From NCBI GenBank assembly GCA_031422315.1, contig JANOQN010000002.1, positions 1 through 64,000 of the forward strand: a DNA stretch of 64,000 bases, given 5' to 3'. This document shows, piece after piece, positions 1-9,181 of the stretch. The notes under the pieces were generated by a model that was not told the origin of the DNA, did not search any database, and was given only the letters and a program-made list of their open reading frames with translations. Each line of letters begins with the position of its first letter. The first letter of the stretch is position 1. The stretch comes from JANNYA01 sp031422315 (GTDB lineage Bacteria; Pseudomonadota; Gammaproteobacteria; Xanthomonadales; SZUA-5). Position numbers and translations under genes: made by a program.

Positions 1-129
1 ACCCCTGTCAACGCTTCGCGCTGCACCTCACGGTTCAACTCGCATGACTCGGGGACAAACATGGTTCGCTACTCCTTTTGTTGTGGGGGACTTTCACCCA
101 TTACGCTCTGCCGGTTTGTGCCGGCGCAC
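1..129 (-). mobile_element. Putative group II intron, 5' end only (continues off the left edge)
   Basis: Read on the minus strand, the bases directly after the stop codon of the 130-2391 gene begin GTGCG, the conserved group II intron 5' end. They continue with a small GCCGG/CCGGC hairpin and then GGGTGAAAGTCCC, AGGAGTAGCGAACC and GAAGCGTTGACAGGGGT-like stretches. From memory these resemble domain I of bacterial group II introns. Domains II-VI and any reverse transcriptase would lie outside the window, so this is not proven. Seen: the sequence motifs and the exact abutment to the stop codon. Inferred: intron identity and orientation. Confidence 0.45.
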
Positions 130-2391
130 TCACTCAAATCCATCAGCCAACAGCGAATCAATTGCATTGAATTCAAAGCGCCGCACGCTGAGCTGATCGC
201 CGCTTGCTTGGGACACCGTATCAACGCTGATGAAACTACGATCTGCTTTGGCAAATTGAAGCGAGTCGCCACCCGCACCGCGCGCTAGCACTGCGCTGGA
301 ATCTAGTATCCAGGACTGCTGCAAGCCGGAGATAAGGTCAATCGCAAGCAGAACTTCGCTCGGGCGATAGTTCAAATCGCCGAGCGTTGCGCGAATCCAG
401 ACCAGCTCGCCTGCGCTGGCAACGGCCTGAACATAAGAGAGACGCAGCTCGGCAGGCCACTCAAGACTGCGCGCCGTGCCAACTAGACCAGTGCGCCCTG
501 TTTCGCGGATTTGCCAAAGCGTCTCATCCAAATTTCTATAGATGGCAAACACGCGCTTGGCTTTTTTATCCAACGCGAATTCGCAGTAACTCGGTGTCGG
601 GCAGGGCGTCGAAAAAACTACAGCGCCTAAATGGTCCGCGTGCGAGGCATTGAATCGATCAACCCGCCAGTGTGTGCCGTCGTTGTTTTGCGCGATGACT
701 TCATTCGAAAAACTACTCGGGCCAACTACCAGCTGATTACCTAAAAGCCGGCTAATTCGTCCTTCTGAGTAAATGCTGGCACGCTGCAGCGGCGCCGATA
801 ATAGCGCTGAGCCAGAAGTATTCACCGGGTAAAGCCCAAACACCGCGCCAAATCGGTCTATTTGGCCTATGGCTTCATTAGTGAGAAAGTCGCAAGCAGC
901 GTTTTCACAGGCCAATAATTGAGCGTCGATAGGTTTGCTAAAGACAACGCTGCCAGTATCACTGGTGAGAATAAGTGCAGCGTTATTAGTTGCGTCCTTA
1001 GTTTGCGTCAACCAAGCACTGGCGAATCGTTGAGCTAAAGTGGGTGAACCAGTACGCTGAAATTGCACGGTGGCCTGCGCGTTTGTGTCGATACGAATAT
1101 GCTGAATCACTGGCAGCTCAGGATTTTTAATCAGCAGCTGAACTTCATCATTTTCTACCGCCGCAGCCAGCGCAATCGGCGCACCAATAGGCGCTGGCAA
1201 GTCAAATACTTGCGTCGGTACTTCGCTTAAATTGTCAGGGTTAAACCGATCGACTTGCAAGCGCGAGCCCGTAGTCAGAATTTTCTTTTGCGTCAAATAG
1301 AGCGCGCCGCGCGCGTCAAACGCAGCGTAAAAATAGTATGTGTTTGCCAGCGATGTGCGATCGCCGCGTGCGCTAAAGCGCAGTAAGCGCAGCGCTGGTT
1401 GGCCTGCTGATTCAAGTCCAAGCATTAGCGCTTCGCCATTTCGGCCGACGGCTATGAGTCTATTTGCATTGCTTTGCGCAACACTGGCTCGCCACTTAAT
1501 TGCCAGCGCCGAATCAAGCATGATTAGTTCTCGCGCAACGGTGCTGGGCGCGCTGGGATAGGTAAGTAATGCCGCTCGGTTTTGCGAACAGCGAATCTCC
1601 GGCAGGCTTTGCAGATCACCTTGCAGCAGGGATTCACTGACCACAAACCCGGCTGGGCTTAGCGCCAAACGATAGATGGAATATCGAGAAGTGACCGAAT
1701 CAAACTGTGTTGCGAGCCCAAACATAGATTGCGCTTCATTAGTAACGATACAAGCGAGCGCGCGATTCGCTGGCATCGGTGTAGTCTGAAATGAAACTGG
1801 CGTTAGGCTGAGCTGTGTTCGGAACACATTACTAGAGGTGTATTCGATCAAATACTCGCCAGCGATGAGGCTTTTGCCTCGGCTGCGCGTGTTGCTGATT
1901 CGGGTTAGATTGCCCGCCGAATTAATATGCAAAAGCCCCAAGTTGGCTGTCCAAAATCCGCCTAGCCCATCCGCCATTATCGCCGCTGATCTACCAATGC
2001 CGCCATTAATTCGGCTTATCGATTTTAACTGGCCGTCTGCACCATAGCGCCGGATTTCGCCAACGGGTGGCGGGGCAGGAATTCCAAATGTATCGAACGG
2101 AATTTGTATTTCAATGAGGTCCTCACCGAGAGCGTAATTTTCGATTTGTAGAGGGCGCTGCTGCGAGTTTAGCGGCGTGCGGCGAAGTCTGCCTGCGGCA
2201 GTGAAATCATAGCGAACAGCTTGACTTCGCGGGCCTGCCACTAACCCTAGAGAACCATCTGGGTTATCAAAAAACAGCGCGATGGGTGCGCCAAAGCCTT
2301 CACCATCAACTGTAATACGCGCGTCAAATTCATCCGCCAAACTTTTTTGGGCGGTGAATAGAAAAATCATGATTAGGAAAAATACGCGCAT
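130..2391 (-). CDS. Large secreted protein of unknown function with DGFE C-terminus
   Basis: A protein of about 753 residues. It starts with a signal peptide (hydrophobic FFLIMIFLF core, likely cleavage after a SLA motif near residue 19), so it is exported. The body is rich in short beta-type segments, which could form a propeller, but I recognise no domain. It ends in LLADGFE, and the neighbouring divergent gene has a related IFYSDFE near its end. I chose ATG at 2391 rather than the in-frame GTG at 2397 because the hydrophobic leader then starts normally. It is divergent from the 2458 gene with about 65 bases between them, and its stop abuts the putative intron at 1-129. Confidence 0.75.
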   Translation of the reverse strand: MRVFFLIMIFLFTAQKSLADEFDARITVDGEGFGAPIALFFDNPDGSLGLVAGPRSQAVRYDFTAAGRLRRTPLNSQQRPLQIENYALGEDLIEIQIPFDTFGIPAPPPVGEIRRYGADGQLKSISRINGGIGRSAAIMADGLGGFWTANLGLLHINSAGNLTRISNTRSRGKSLIAGEYLIEYTSSNVFRTQLSLTPVSFQTTPMPANRALACIVTNEAQSMFGLATQFDSVTSRYSIYRLALSPAGFVVSESLLQGDLQSLPEIRCSQNRAALLTYPSAPSTVARELIMLDSALAIKWRASVAQSNANRLIAVGRNGEALMLGLESAGQPALRLLRFSARGDRTSLANTYYFYAAFDARGALYLTQKKILTTGSRLQVDRFNPDNLSEVPTQVFDLPAPIGAPIALAAAVENDEVQLLIKNPELPVIQHIRIDTNAQATVQFQRTGSPTLAQRFASAWLTQTKDATNNAALILTSDTGSVVFSKPIDAQLLACENAACDFLTNEAIGQIDRFGAVFGLYPVNTSGSALLSAPLQRASIYSEGRISRLLGNQLVVGPSSFSNEVIAQNNDGTHWRVDRFNASHADHLGAVVFSTPCPTPSYCEFALDKKAKRVFAIYRNLDETLWQIRETGRTGLVGTARSLEWPAELRLSYVQAVASAGELVWIRATLGDLNYRPSEVLLAIDLISGLQQSWILDSSAVLARGAGGDSLQFAKADRSFISVDTVSQASGDQLSVRRFEFNAIDSLLADGFE

Positions 2392-2457
2392 ATACACTTG
2401 CCAATCGCTTTTTGTATGGGTAAATTAGCACAATTAAATTTCAGCAACAAGGCAAAC

Positions 2458-4959
2458 ATGAAACCCATTTTTTTCGCTTTGATTGCTATTTTATGGCTAC
2501 AAGTAGCCCTCCCCAACCCGGTTAATGCGAGCGCTTTGGATGCCAAAGCCGCGGAAAAACGAGCGCTGCAACAGCAAATATTTGAGGCTGCACGCAGTAC
2601 AGTGGCCCTGCCAACGCTAAACGCGCAGCTAGACGCGCCTGAATTGCAAACTTGGCTAAACGTCGATTCGCGGATGCGATTGGTGGAGTTCTCAGAGCCT
2701 GCGCGTGGCGCTGCATACATTTCCGGTGCAGAGCACTGTGAACTAGCACCCAGCGTAACTATGGCGCAGCTAAACAACGGCGCACTTGTTAGCGCAGCAG
2801 CAGATGCGCAGCCGCGTTGGATCAAGCTGGTGCAACCGGGCCATCAACAATGGACGCTAGAAGCCTTTGCAATAGACGATGATCCGGCGCTTAGCGCTTT
2901 CGCTGACTGTAATAGCACGCTATTGGCCAGCTCAGATAATTCGGTGCTGCTACAGCCTAGATTGACACTGGACAAAACTATCGGCGCTACCGTTTGGATT
3001 AAACTTGAGCGTGCGCTTGGAAAATCAACGCAGCTAATTGCGCTGCAAACCGGTCGCATTTCAGGTAGCGTCAACAATCTTGCCTTTGCCACTTCGCTAA
3101 ATACCGTTGCAGCATTTAACAGCGCGGGCGCCCACGTTGCCAGCAGCAGTATTGTTAATTCGCGCTATCAGCTGGATTTGCCGCCCGGTGGCTATTACAT
3201 CAAAGCGATCACGGTTGGCCGCATCGCGCAAATTTATGACAACGTAGAATGCGCACCGCAAGGTGTATTGAGTTGCAACCTCAGCACCGCAACGCTACTT
3301 CCGCTAGTTGAAGCTCAGCAGCTCGATGGCATCAACTTTGTATTAGATGGCGGCGCTATTGTTGCCGGTCGCCTGTTCGATGAAGAAACTGGATTAGGCA
3401 TTTCGGGCGCGGTGCAAGCGAGTGTTGCTGGCGTATTGAGTGCTGGCGCAAATACTGATGCGGCCGGTCGCTTTACAATGCGCGGCTTTGCCGCAGGCAC
3501 TTATACCTTTAAGGCTGGCGGCGAATACGAGCTGGCGCAACCTGAGCGTTTTTTAGCGCAGCAATATCGAAATCAAAATTGCGCAACGCCTTCTTCGCAA
3601 TCTTGCAGCCTTGCCATCGCTGACCCTATTTCGCTAACGCGCGGGGAAACCCGCACTGGCATCGATTTTCCGCTCAGGCGCGTCAGTACGATATCGGGTG
3701 CGATTTCCCCGCAGTTTTCCACACTGGTGGAAGTGCTGAATCAAACTGGCGCGGTAGTGGCAGGTGCCAACAGTTTTGGAAACTATGTCATAAGCGATAT
3801 TCCAGTTGGTAGCTACAAAATTCGCTTTTCCGGCAATGGTCAGCGCATGCTGTACCCGAATCTATTGTGCAGCCAAGTCGATTGCGGTGATCGCTTGGCC
3901 GAAGCGACGGCGCTCAACATTGTTTCAAATCGCACGACACTGACTGCAATTGACGGCACATTTGGCGAAACACGCTTTCTGCGCGGGCGGGTTTTAGATC
4001 GAAGCAGTGGCGCAGGAATTAGTGATGTTGATGTCTACCTAAAGCGCGCCGATGGCAGTTTCACCTCTACGCGATCGCTAAACGGTGCTTTCTTGTTTGT
4101 AGACCCACCAATCGGGCCGGTCACGCTGTTCGCGAACTCTAATACCCATATTAACGCTTATTTTCCTAACATAGATTGCCAAGCGCCATTGCAGCTTAAC
4201 TGTTTCAACAATTCCAGCACCGCACCGACCAACTTTATTGTGCCGCTAAGTGCCGATTCAAGCGCTGAGTTTTTGCTCCAGCGCGGCGCCAGTGTATCCG
4301 GCAGGTTTCTGCAAATATCTGGCAAGCAGCACGTAAACACCGGACTTGGTTTAAGCCTACGAACCGCAGCGGGTGCCGAGATTCCCATCTCATTTTCCGG
4401 TTTAACCCCTAACAATGTTAGTTTTTTAGTGGGGGATTTACACGCCGGCAGCTACCAAGTTGGCGTTGCGGAATCCTCAAACTTCTTTTTGCCACCCGCT
4501 AGGCAAATCAGTCTGCAAGCCGGCCAAGTCATGAGCGGAATTGATTTTACAGTTCAACCCAAAATAGGATTTGAAGGGCGCGTAATCGATTCGAATGGTG
4601 CAGCAATAGCCGGCGTTGCGATCGATTTCTGGCAAAACACGCAATTCATTTCAACCGCGCAAACCGATTCAAATGGCTGGTATTGGTTTCCCAACTCTCA
4701 AACCGCATTTGCCCCACTGCGCATATCAACCGATGCGCCGCAGGCCTACACCAATCAAGTGCATCAAGGCATAAGCTGCGCTGTTGGTTCGGTTTACTCA
4801 GGGCGCTGCAATTTGCGCCAAGGGCAGGAAATTGCCGTACCCGCAACTTCGCCTAGCGATCACCTGATCAATTTCCAGCTCAGTCCTGCGGGAAATACCG
4901 AGCAGATTTTCTATAGTGATTTTGAGATTGGCATTGCTCGGGGTGCTACTCAGCGTTGA
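2458..4959 (+). CDS. Secreted protein with repeated carboxypeptidase-regulatory-like (Cna_B-type) domains
   Basis: About 833 residues counted from ATG 2458. That start is preferred over the upstream in-frame start at 2398 because it begins a clean signal peptide (MKPIFFALIAILWL, cleavage near NASA) and follows an AAGG-like site. The chain contains several copies of a pattern like GRVLDRSSGAGISDVDV or GRVIDSNGAAIAGVAI, each followed by a D-x-x-G-x-F/Y turn. This is typical of carboxypeptidase-regulatory/Cna_B beta-sandwich domains in adhesins and envelope proteins. Paired cysteines suggest disulfides in the periplasm or outside. The end carries IFYSDFE followed by ten further residues. The exact role is unknown. 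Confidence 0.75.
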   Translation: MKPIFFALIAILWLQVALPNPVNASALDAKAAEKRALQQQIFEAARSTVALPTLNAQLDAPELQTWLNVDSRMRLVEFSEPARGAAYISGAEHCELAPSVTMAQLNNGALVSAAADAQPRWIKLVQPGHQQWTLEAFAIDDDPALSAFADCNSTLLASSDNSVLLQPRLTLDKTIGATVWIKLERALGKSTQLIALQTGRISGSVNNLAFATSLNTVAAFNSAGAHVASSSIVNSRYQLDLPPGGYYIKAITVGRIAQIYDNVECAPQGVLSCNLSTATLLPLVEAQQLDGINFVLDGGAIVAGRLFDEETGLGISGAVQASVAGVLSAGANTDAAGRFTMRGFAAGTYTFKAGGEYELAQPERFLAQQYRNQNCATPSSQSCSLAIADPISLTRGETRTGIDFPLRRVSTISGAISPQFSTLVEVLNQTGAVVAGANSFGNYVISDIPVGSYKIRFSGNGQRMLYPNLLCSQVDCGDRLAEATALNIVSNRTTLTAIDGTFGETRFLRGRVLDRSSGAGISDVDVYLKRADGSFTSTRSLNGAFLFVDPPIGPVTLFANSNTHINAYFPNIDCQAPLQLNCFNNSSTAPTNFIVPLSADSSAEFLLQRGASVSGRFLQISGKQHVNTGLGLSLRTAAGAEIPISFSGLTPNNVSFLVGDLHAGSYQVGVAESSNFFLPPARQISLQAGQVMSGIDFTVQPKIGFEGRVIDSNGAAIAGVAIDFWQNTQFISTAQTDSNGWYWFPNSQTAFAPLRISTDAPQAYTNQVHQGISCAVGSVYSGRCNLRQGQEIAVPATSPSDHLINFQLSPAGNTEQIFYSDFEIGIARGATQR

Positions 4960-5173
4960 GCAGTGTTTTCTCTCGTTGGTGACAACGGCTTGGTTTCCTG
5001 ATTCCCTGAGCGAAGCAGTCCTAAATGCGCTGAGCTGAGTTGCAGGCGTATACTTGTCGGCTGAGCAAAATTCTAGCGTATTCATTGCCGAATCCGGCCC
5101 TAACTGATTGCGGCTGGATTTATTGAGGCCGAGTGAGTTGATGGTTGTTTTAATGACCTATTGAGGAATAGCA

Positions 5174-5599
5174 ATGGCACCAAAGATGATTTTTGTACCC
5201 GTTATCGCGCAGGTTTGGCTGGTGATTGCGCTTTACATTCTGTTGGCGAGAGCAAAAAAACGTGCTGCTTTAAAAGGCGAAGTCGATGAAGCCAGGCGCG
5301 CGTTATACGCCGACGCGTGGCCCGAATCGGTTCAGAAGATCAACAACAATATCGCCAATCAGTTTGAGTTGCCGGTGCTGTTTTTCGCCTTGTCACTTGC
5401 GCTTTTTGCGCTCGCGGGTGCCAGCCATGTCGCGCAGGCGCTGGCTTGGATTTTTGTCGGCTCGCGTTATTTGCATACGGTGGAGCACGTTGGGCGAAAT
5501 CATGTACCGCGTCGCCGCGCGCTGTTTAGTGTCGGTGTATTTGCGGTTTTGGGGCTCAGCCTTTGCCTGCTGTGGGCGGTCATTTTCAATGCAAACTAG
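5174..5599 (+). CDS. MAPEG family integral membrane protein
   Basis: A 141-residue protein with four hydrophobic segments (about residues 5-25, 65-83, 85-100 and 115-138). The inter-helix loop holds the family pattern NNIANQFELPVLFF, followed by RYLHTVEHV. This is the layout of MAPEG (membrane-associated eicosanoid/glutathione metabolism) proteins, whose bacterial members are mostly uncharacterised. The downstream acetyltransferase gene starts inside its last codons, so the two are probably co-transcribed. Confidence 0.85.
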   Translation: MAPKMIFVPVIAQVWLVIALYILLARAKKRAALKGEVDEARRALYADAWPESVQKINNNIANQFELPVLFFALSLALFALAGASHVAQALAWIFVGSRYLHTVEHVGRNHVPRRRALFSVGVFAVLGLSLCLLWAVIFNAN

Positions 5600-6212
5600 A
5601 GCAATAGACCTTACGCCGGTGCATCTAATTGCGGCGGACACTACGCTGAGCGGTTACGGAGTACGTCTTGAACCGCTGAATAGCTCGCATGCAGCGGCGC
5701 TAGCGCTGGCGGCGAGCGATGGTGCGCTTTGGCAGCTCAAATATACTTCCGTGCCTGAGCCTGATAAGGCGGGCGCATACATTGCCAAAGCACTAGAACA
5801 GCGCGAATTGGGGAATCGATTTGCGTTTGTCGTGATCGAACAAAGCAGCGATAAAGTGCTGGGCAGCACCAGCTATCACGACATTGTGCCTGAGGTAAAG
5901 CGCCTTGAAATTGGCTACACCTTTTACGCAAAAAGCGCTCAACGCACTCACATTAATACCGCGTGTAAATGGTTATTGCTGACCCACGCATTTGATGCAC
6001 TGCAATTTAATGTAGTGGGCTGGCGCACAGATAACACCAACTCCAATTCTCAGCGTGCCATTGAACGCCTGGGCGCAAAGCGAGACGGCGTAATTCGCGG
6101 CCAAGCGCTGCGCTGGGATGGCACTATTCGCGACACCGTGATGTACAGTGTTACTCGGCAAGAGTGGTTGGATACTGTTAGGGCTCGAGTTTTGGCCCTG
6201 CTAAATCGTTGA
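5589..6212 (+). CDS. GNAT family N-acetyltransferase (RimJ/RimL-like)
   Basis: The reading frame is open well upstream, but the family homology begins at the ATG at 5589, giving 207 residues and an 11-base overlap with the MAPEG gene. The sequence shows GVRLEPLNSSHAAAL at the start, then LEIGYTFYAKSAQRTHINT (the acetyl-CoA-binding region) and NSNSQRAIERLGAKRDGV. This is the signature of acetyltransferases of the RimJ/RimL/YdaF type that act on protein N-termini or small amines. The substrate cannot be told from the sequence. Confidence 0.85.
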   Translation: MQTRAIDLTPVHLIAADTTLSGYGVRLEPLNSSHAAALALAASDGALWQLKYTSVPEPDKAGAYIAKALEQRELGNRFAFVVIEQSSDKVLGSTSYHDIVPEVKRLEIGYTFYAKSAQRTHINTACKWLLLTHAFDALQFNVVGWRTDNTNSNSQRAIERLGAKRDGVIRGQALRWDGTIRDTVMYSVTRQEWLDTVRARVLALLNR

Positions 6213-6238
6213 TCGCCATTGTGCTTGCTTGTGTCTTA

Positions 6239-6364
6239 TTAACAGGCCGCCGCAATGGGTATCACGGCGGCCAGAATGCCTTGCCAAATGCGCCCGAAAC
6301 GGCTCGGCAGCTCTTTGCCCAGCTCAGTTTCAATCACTTTCGCAGCGCACGCGATGGCAGCCAA
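6239..6364 (-). pseudogene. Possible remnant of a small coding region
   Basis: On the minus strand a short open stretch ends at a TAA at 6239-6241 and reads as a plausible protein tail: an amphipathic segment containing VIETELGKELPSRFGRIW, followed by a hydrophobic GILAAVIPIAAAC end. A stop lies just upstream and no start or ribosome site is seen, so it looks like the 3' end of a decayed gene. An 8-bp perfect inverted repeat (6245-6252 with 6265-6272) sits in its last codons. The rest of 6213-6672 holds nothing I can identify except a candidate promoter. Confidence 0.2.
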
Positions 6365-6566
6365 GTCTTTTTAATTGTCTTCTGGTATCAATACGTGTCG
6401 TACACCAGAACGCAATGCTGCGAGTAGTTTTTCCTTTAGTCTACCTTTACTGACGGATTAAAAAGAGCTGGAGAAATTTTTAAAAATAACAGGCAACTCG
6501 CATTGAAATGTTGTTAGCCCGGCCAAATGGATCGCTAAGACGAGGATTACCGAACAGCTGAAACGC

Positions 6567-6572
6567 TATACT
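6567..6572 (+). promoter_or_regulatory. Candidate -10 box for the ybgC-tol operon
   Basis: TATACT lies about 100 bases upstream of the ybgC start in an otherwise non-coding region. The -35 match (GGATTA about 17-18 bases upstream) is poor, so this is only a suggestion. Confidence 0.25.
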
Positions 6573-6672
6573 CGACGAGCTATTGCTACCACTGTTTTTT
6601 TGAGTCGAATAGAATCAATCTGCCTGTTGGCCCCGCTTTTGGTTGGGTATGCCAGCCCTCTAAGGATCCAAC

Positions 6673-7110
6673 GTGAAAACAACCATTCCAGCGATACACA
6701 CGCCGCGATTTATCTGGCCGGTGCAAATCTATTGGGAAGATACCGACGCGGGTGGTGTGGTGTATCACAGCAACTATTTGAAGTTTTTCGAGCGTGCGCG
6801 TTCGGAATGGCTGCGCCACCAAGGCGTGGTTCAGACCGACCTTGCCAAAATCCATGGCGTTGTGTTCGTTGTGCGGGCAGTATTGCAGCATTTTGCAAAA
6901 CCTGCGCGCATGGACGATCAGCTCAACGTGTGGCTAGCGCCCAGCAGCCTTGGCCGCGCCAGCTTATCGGTGCTGCAGGAGCTTAGGCGCGGTGATGAAG
7001 TGCTTAACCGCGCGGATATCGAGCTCGCCTGCGTACGCGTCAACGATTTTGTACCTGCACGAATCCCCCTCTATCTGTACGAGCTATTTGCCCGTGAACA
7101 ACAAACTTAA
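6673..7110 (+). CDS. ybgC: Tol-Pal-associated acyl-CoA thioesterase YbgC
   Basis: A 145-residue hot-dog fold thioesterase with the diagnostic motif YWEDTDAGGVVYHSNYLKFFERAR at about residues 19-42, including the catalytic Asp of the 4-hydroxybenzoyl-CoA thioesterase family. It starts at GTG with AAGGA six bases upstream. It is the first gene of the Tol cluster, as in most gammaproteobacteria. YbgC hydrolyses short-chain acyl-CoA or acyl-ACP and is linked with phospholipid enzymes at the inner membrane. The tolQ start lies inside its 3' end. Confidence 0.92.
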   Translation: MKTTIPAIHTPRFIWPVQIYWEDTDAGGVVYHSNYLKFFERARSEWLRHQGVVQTDLAKIHGVVFVVRAVLQHFAKPARMDDQLNVWLAPSSLGRASLSVLQELRRGDEVLNRADIELACVRVNDFVPARIPLYLYELFAREQQT

Positions 7111-7780
7111 TTTGATTGAAATGCTGGCGCACGCCAGCTTCCCGGTATTGATTGTAATGGCGTTGCTGCTAGCGGCTTCGGTGTGGTCTTGGTGGATGAT
7201 TTTTCGAAAAAAATCCGCGCTCAGCGCAGCCATGACCGAAGCGCAGGCCTTCGAAGATCGCTTTTGGTCGGGCGTTGATTTGGCGCAGCTTTATAAGGAA
7301 GTGTCGCACGGTGGTCAGCCGCAGGGTTTGGCGGGCGTGTTTGAAGCGGGGTTTCGCGAGTTCGCCAAGCTGCGCGCGCGAAAAAACATTGATCCTCGCG
7401 TGATGCTGGAAGGCGCGCAGCGCGCTATGCGAGTCGCGCTGACTAGAGAAGTGGAAAAGCTTGAATCCCACTTGACCAATTTGGCGACAATCGGCTCGAT
7501 TAGCCCTTACATCGGTCTATTTGGTACGGTTTGGGGCATTTTGCTGGCGTTTCAAGGCTTAGGCAGCGTGCAATCTGCCACCATCGCGATGGTAGCCCCA
7601 GGTATTTCTGAAGCGCTGATTGCCACCGCCATGGGGCTTTTCGCAGCGATTCCGGCGGTGATTTTCTACAACCGCTTCTCCAATCAAGTTGATCGCGTCG
7701 AAACCCGCTACGACACCTTCCAAGATGAGTTCTCCAGCATATTGCAGCGTCAAGCCAATATTGAAGATCACGGCCACTAA
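7094..7780 (+). CDS. tolQ: Tol-Pal system proton channel TolQ
   Basis: About 228 residues from the GTG at 7094; an ATG at 7121 would shorten it by nine residues, but the longer form aligns better with the usual TolQ N-terminus. It overlaps ybgC by 17 bases. Three transmembrane segments are visible: residues about 18-36, then the pair around 140-160 and 175-195. The MotA/TolQ/ExbB core is NLATIGSISPYIGLFGTVWG followed by PGISEALIATAMGLFAAIPAV. With TolR it forms the proton-driven stator that energises TolA during outer-membrane constriction. Confidence 0.95.
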   Translation: MNNKLNLIEMLAHASFPVLIVMALLLAASVWSWWMIFRKKSALSAAMTEAQAFEDRFWSGVDLAQLYKEVSHGGQPQGLAGVFEAGFREFAKLRARKNIDPRVMLEGAQRAMRVALTREVEKLESHLTNLATIGSISPYIGLFGTVWGILLAFQGLGSVQSATIAMVAPGISEALIATAMGLFAAIPAVIFYNRFSNQVDRVETRYDTFQDEFSSILQRQANIEDHGH

Positions 7781-7786
7781 TCCGAT

Positions 7787-8212
7787 ATGGCTCGTATCCG
7801 CAAACGCCGTAAATTAACCGCTGAGATCAACGTCGTGCCGTATATCGACGTCATGCTGGTGCTGTTGATTATTTTTATGGTCACCGCGCCGCTGATGAAT
7901 TTGGGCGTGGATATTCAGCTGCCGCAAAGCGGCGCGCCACCGCTTGAGCAAAAAGAAGAGCCACTATTGGTCAGCATTGACAGCAAAGGCCAGCTGTTTT
8001 TGACTGCCGGGAAAGATGATCGCGAACTCATCGATATTGAAACGCTCGAGAAAAAAATAGCCGCATTTGTTGGGCAAAACCCCAAATTGCAGGTTTTGAT
8101 TGCAGCCGATGAAACCGTTCCATACGGCACCGTGTATCAAGCCATGGCGGCGCTGCAAACTGCCGGGGCGCCGCGCGTGGCGTTCATCAGCCAGCCAAAA
8201 GCAAAGCGCTAG
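7787..8212 (+). CDS. tolR: Tol-Pal system protein TolR
   Basis: A 141-residue ExbD/TolR family protein. The cytoplasmic arginine/lysine-rich start (RKRRK) precedes one transmembrane helix containing VVPYIDVMLVLLIIFMV, whose Asp is the proton-carrying residue of the stator. A periplasmic domain follows with VLIAADETVPYGTVYQAM. It lies six bases after tolQ in the usual order. Confidence 0.95.
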   Translation: MARIRKRRKLTAEINVVPYIDVMLVLLIIFMVTAPLMNLGVDIQLPQSGAPPLEQKEEPLLVSIDSKGQLFLTAGKDDRELIDIETLEKKIAAFVGQNPKLQVLIAADETVPYGTVYQAMAALQTAGAPRVAFISQPKAKR

Positions 8213-8282
8213 ATTGCACTGCGCGATCACAAGTTTGATTCGCTAATCGTTAATTGGTTTAGTAACGCTTGGAGTAATACTG

Positions 8283-9131
8283 ATGAGCAAGCCACAGGCC
8301 ACACCCACCGGCTGGCAGCCGCTGCAATACGATGAAAGTGAAGGCAGCGGGCGCTCGCTATTGACAGCGCTCGGCATGCACGCCGCGCTCGCAGGATTTT
8401 TGGTGATCAGCTTCGCGCAGGGCCAAACCGAATTGATAGAGCCCGCCGGCGTTCCAATCGAAGCCTTTATTGCTGATTTGCCGACTACGCGCGTCGCTGG
8501 CAAAGCCGTTCTTCCGGTGGTTGTGCCGCCCAAGCCGCAAGTCAAGCCCAAGCCGGTTCCAGTGGATAACGTAACCGATCAAAAACCAGTTATGCCTACG
8601 CCCAAACCGCCCGATCCGATGGCGATTGAAGAGCAGCCAGAAATTGATGAGCAGAAAGTCGAAGACGCGCGCCGTCAAAAAGAACTCGACCAGCTGATCG
8701 AGCAGCGCGTACAGGCCGATGAAGACGCGAAAGAAGCCGAAGAAAAGCTCAACGCGGTGCGCATTGCCCAGCAACAAATCGAAGACGAAGCTAGGCTCGC
8801 CGCGATTGGCGATGAAGAAACTTGGCTGGAAGGCACGCGGCAAGACGACAGCCTAGCGAGCCAATATCAATCGCTGATTATTTCCCGCATCACCGACGCC
8901 TGGCTGCGGCCCCTAGATGCCAAAGGCGGCATTCGTTGCCGATTGCACGTCGTGCAAATTCCGGGTGGTGAAGTGCTTTCGGTGAATATCGAAGGCGCTT
9001 GCAATGTAGACGAATCCATCAAACGCACGATTTTGGAAGCGCCAAAGCTGGCCAGCCCGCTACCGTTTGAAGGCTTTCAAACGGTGTTTCAGCGGGATTT
9101 GTATCTGAACTTCCAATACGATGGCGAATAA
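8283..9131 (+). CDS. tolA: Cell envelope integrity protein TolA
   Basis: 282 residues: a single transmembrane helix near residues 25-43, a proline-rich linker (PPKPQVKPKPVP), a charged helical stretch of about 70 residues, and a TonB/TolA C-terminal domain from about residue 195 (SQYQSLIISRITDAWLRP). A GGAGT site lies just before the ATG. The helical domain is much shorter than in E. coli TolA (421 residues), as in several other gammaproteobacteria. No tolB or pal follows: the next genes are convergent phaC and phaE. Confidence 0.9.
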   Translation: MSKPQATPTGWQPLQYDESEGSGRSLLTALGMHAALAGFLVISFAQGQTELIEPAGVPIEAFIADLPTTRVAGKAVLPVVVPPKPQVKPKPVPVDNVTDQKPVMPTPKPPDPMAIEEQPEIDEQKVEDARRQKELDQLIEQRVQADEDAKEAEEKLNAVRIAQQQIEDEARLAAIGDEETWLEGTRQDDSLASQYQSLIISRITDAWLRPLDAKGGIRCRLHVVQIPGGEVLSVNIEGACNVDESIKRTILEAPKLASPLPFEGFQTVFQRDLYLNFQYDGE

Positions 9132-9181
9132 AAGAAGTTGCTGGCGCCTGAGCGACACCAACTTTCCTAATTTTGATAAAT

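Noticed and set aside
9132..9181. Terminator between tolA and phaC
   Set aside because: An AGTTG/CAACT stem with a mismatched inner part is present, but there is no T tract on either strand next to it.
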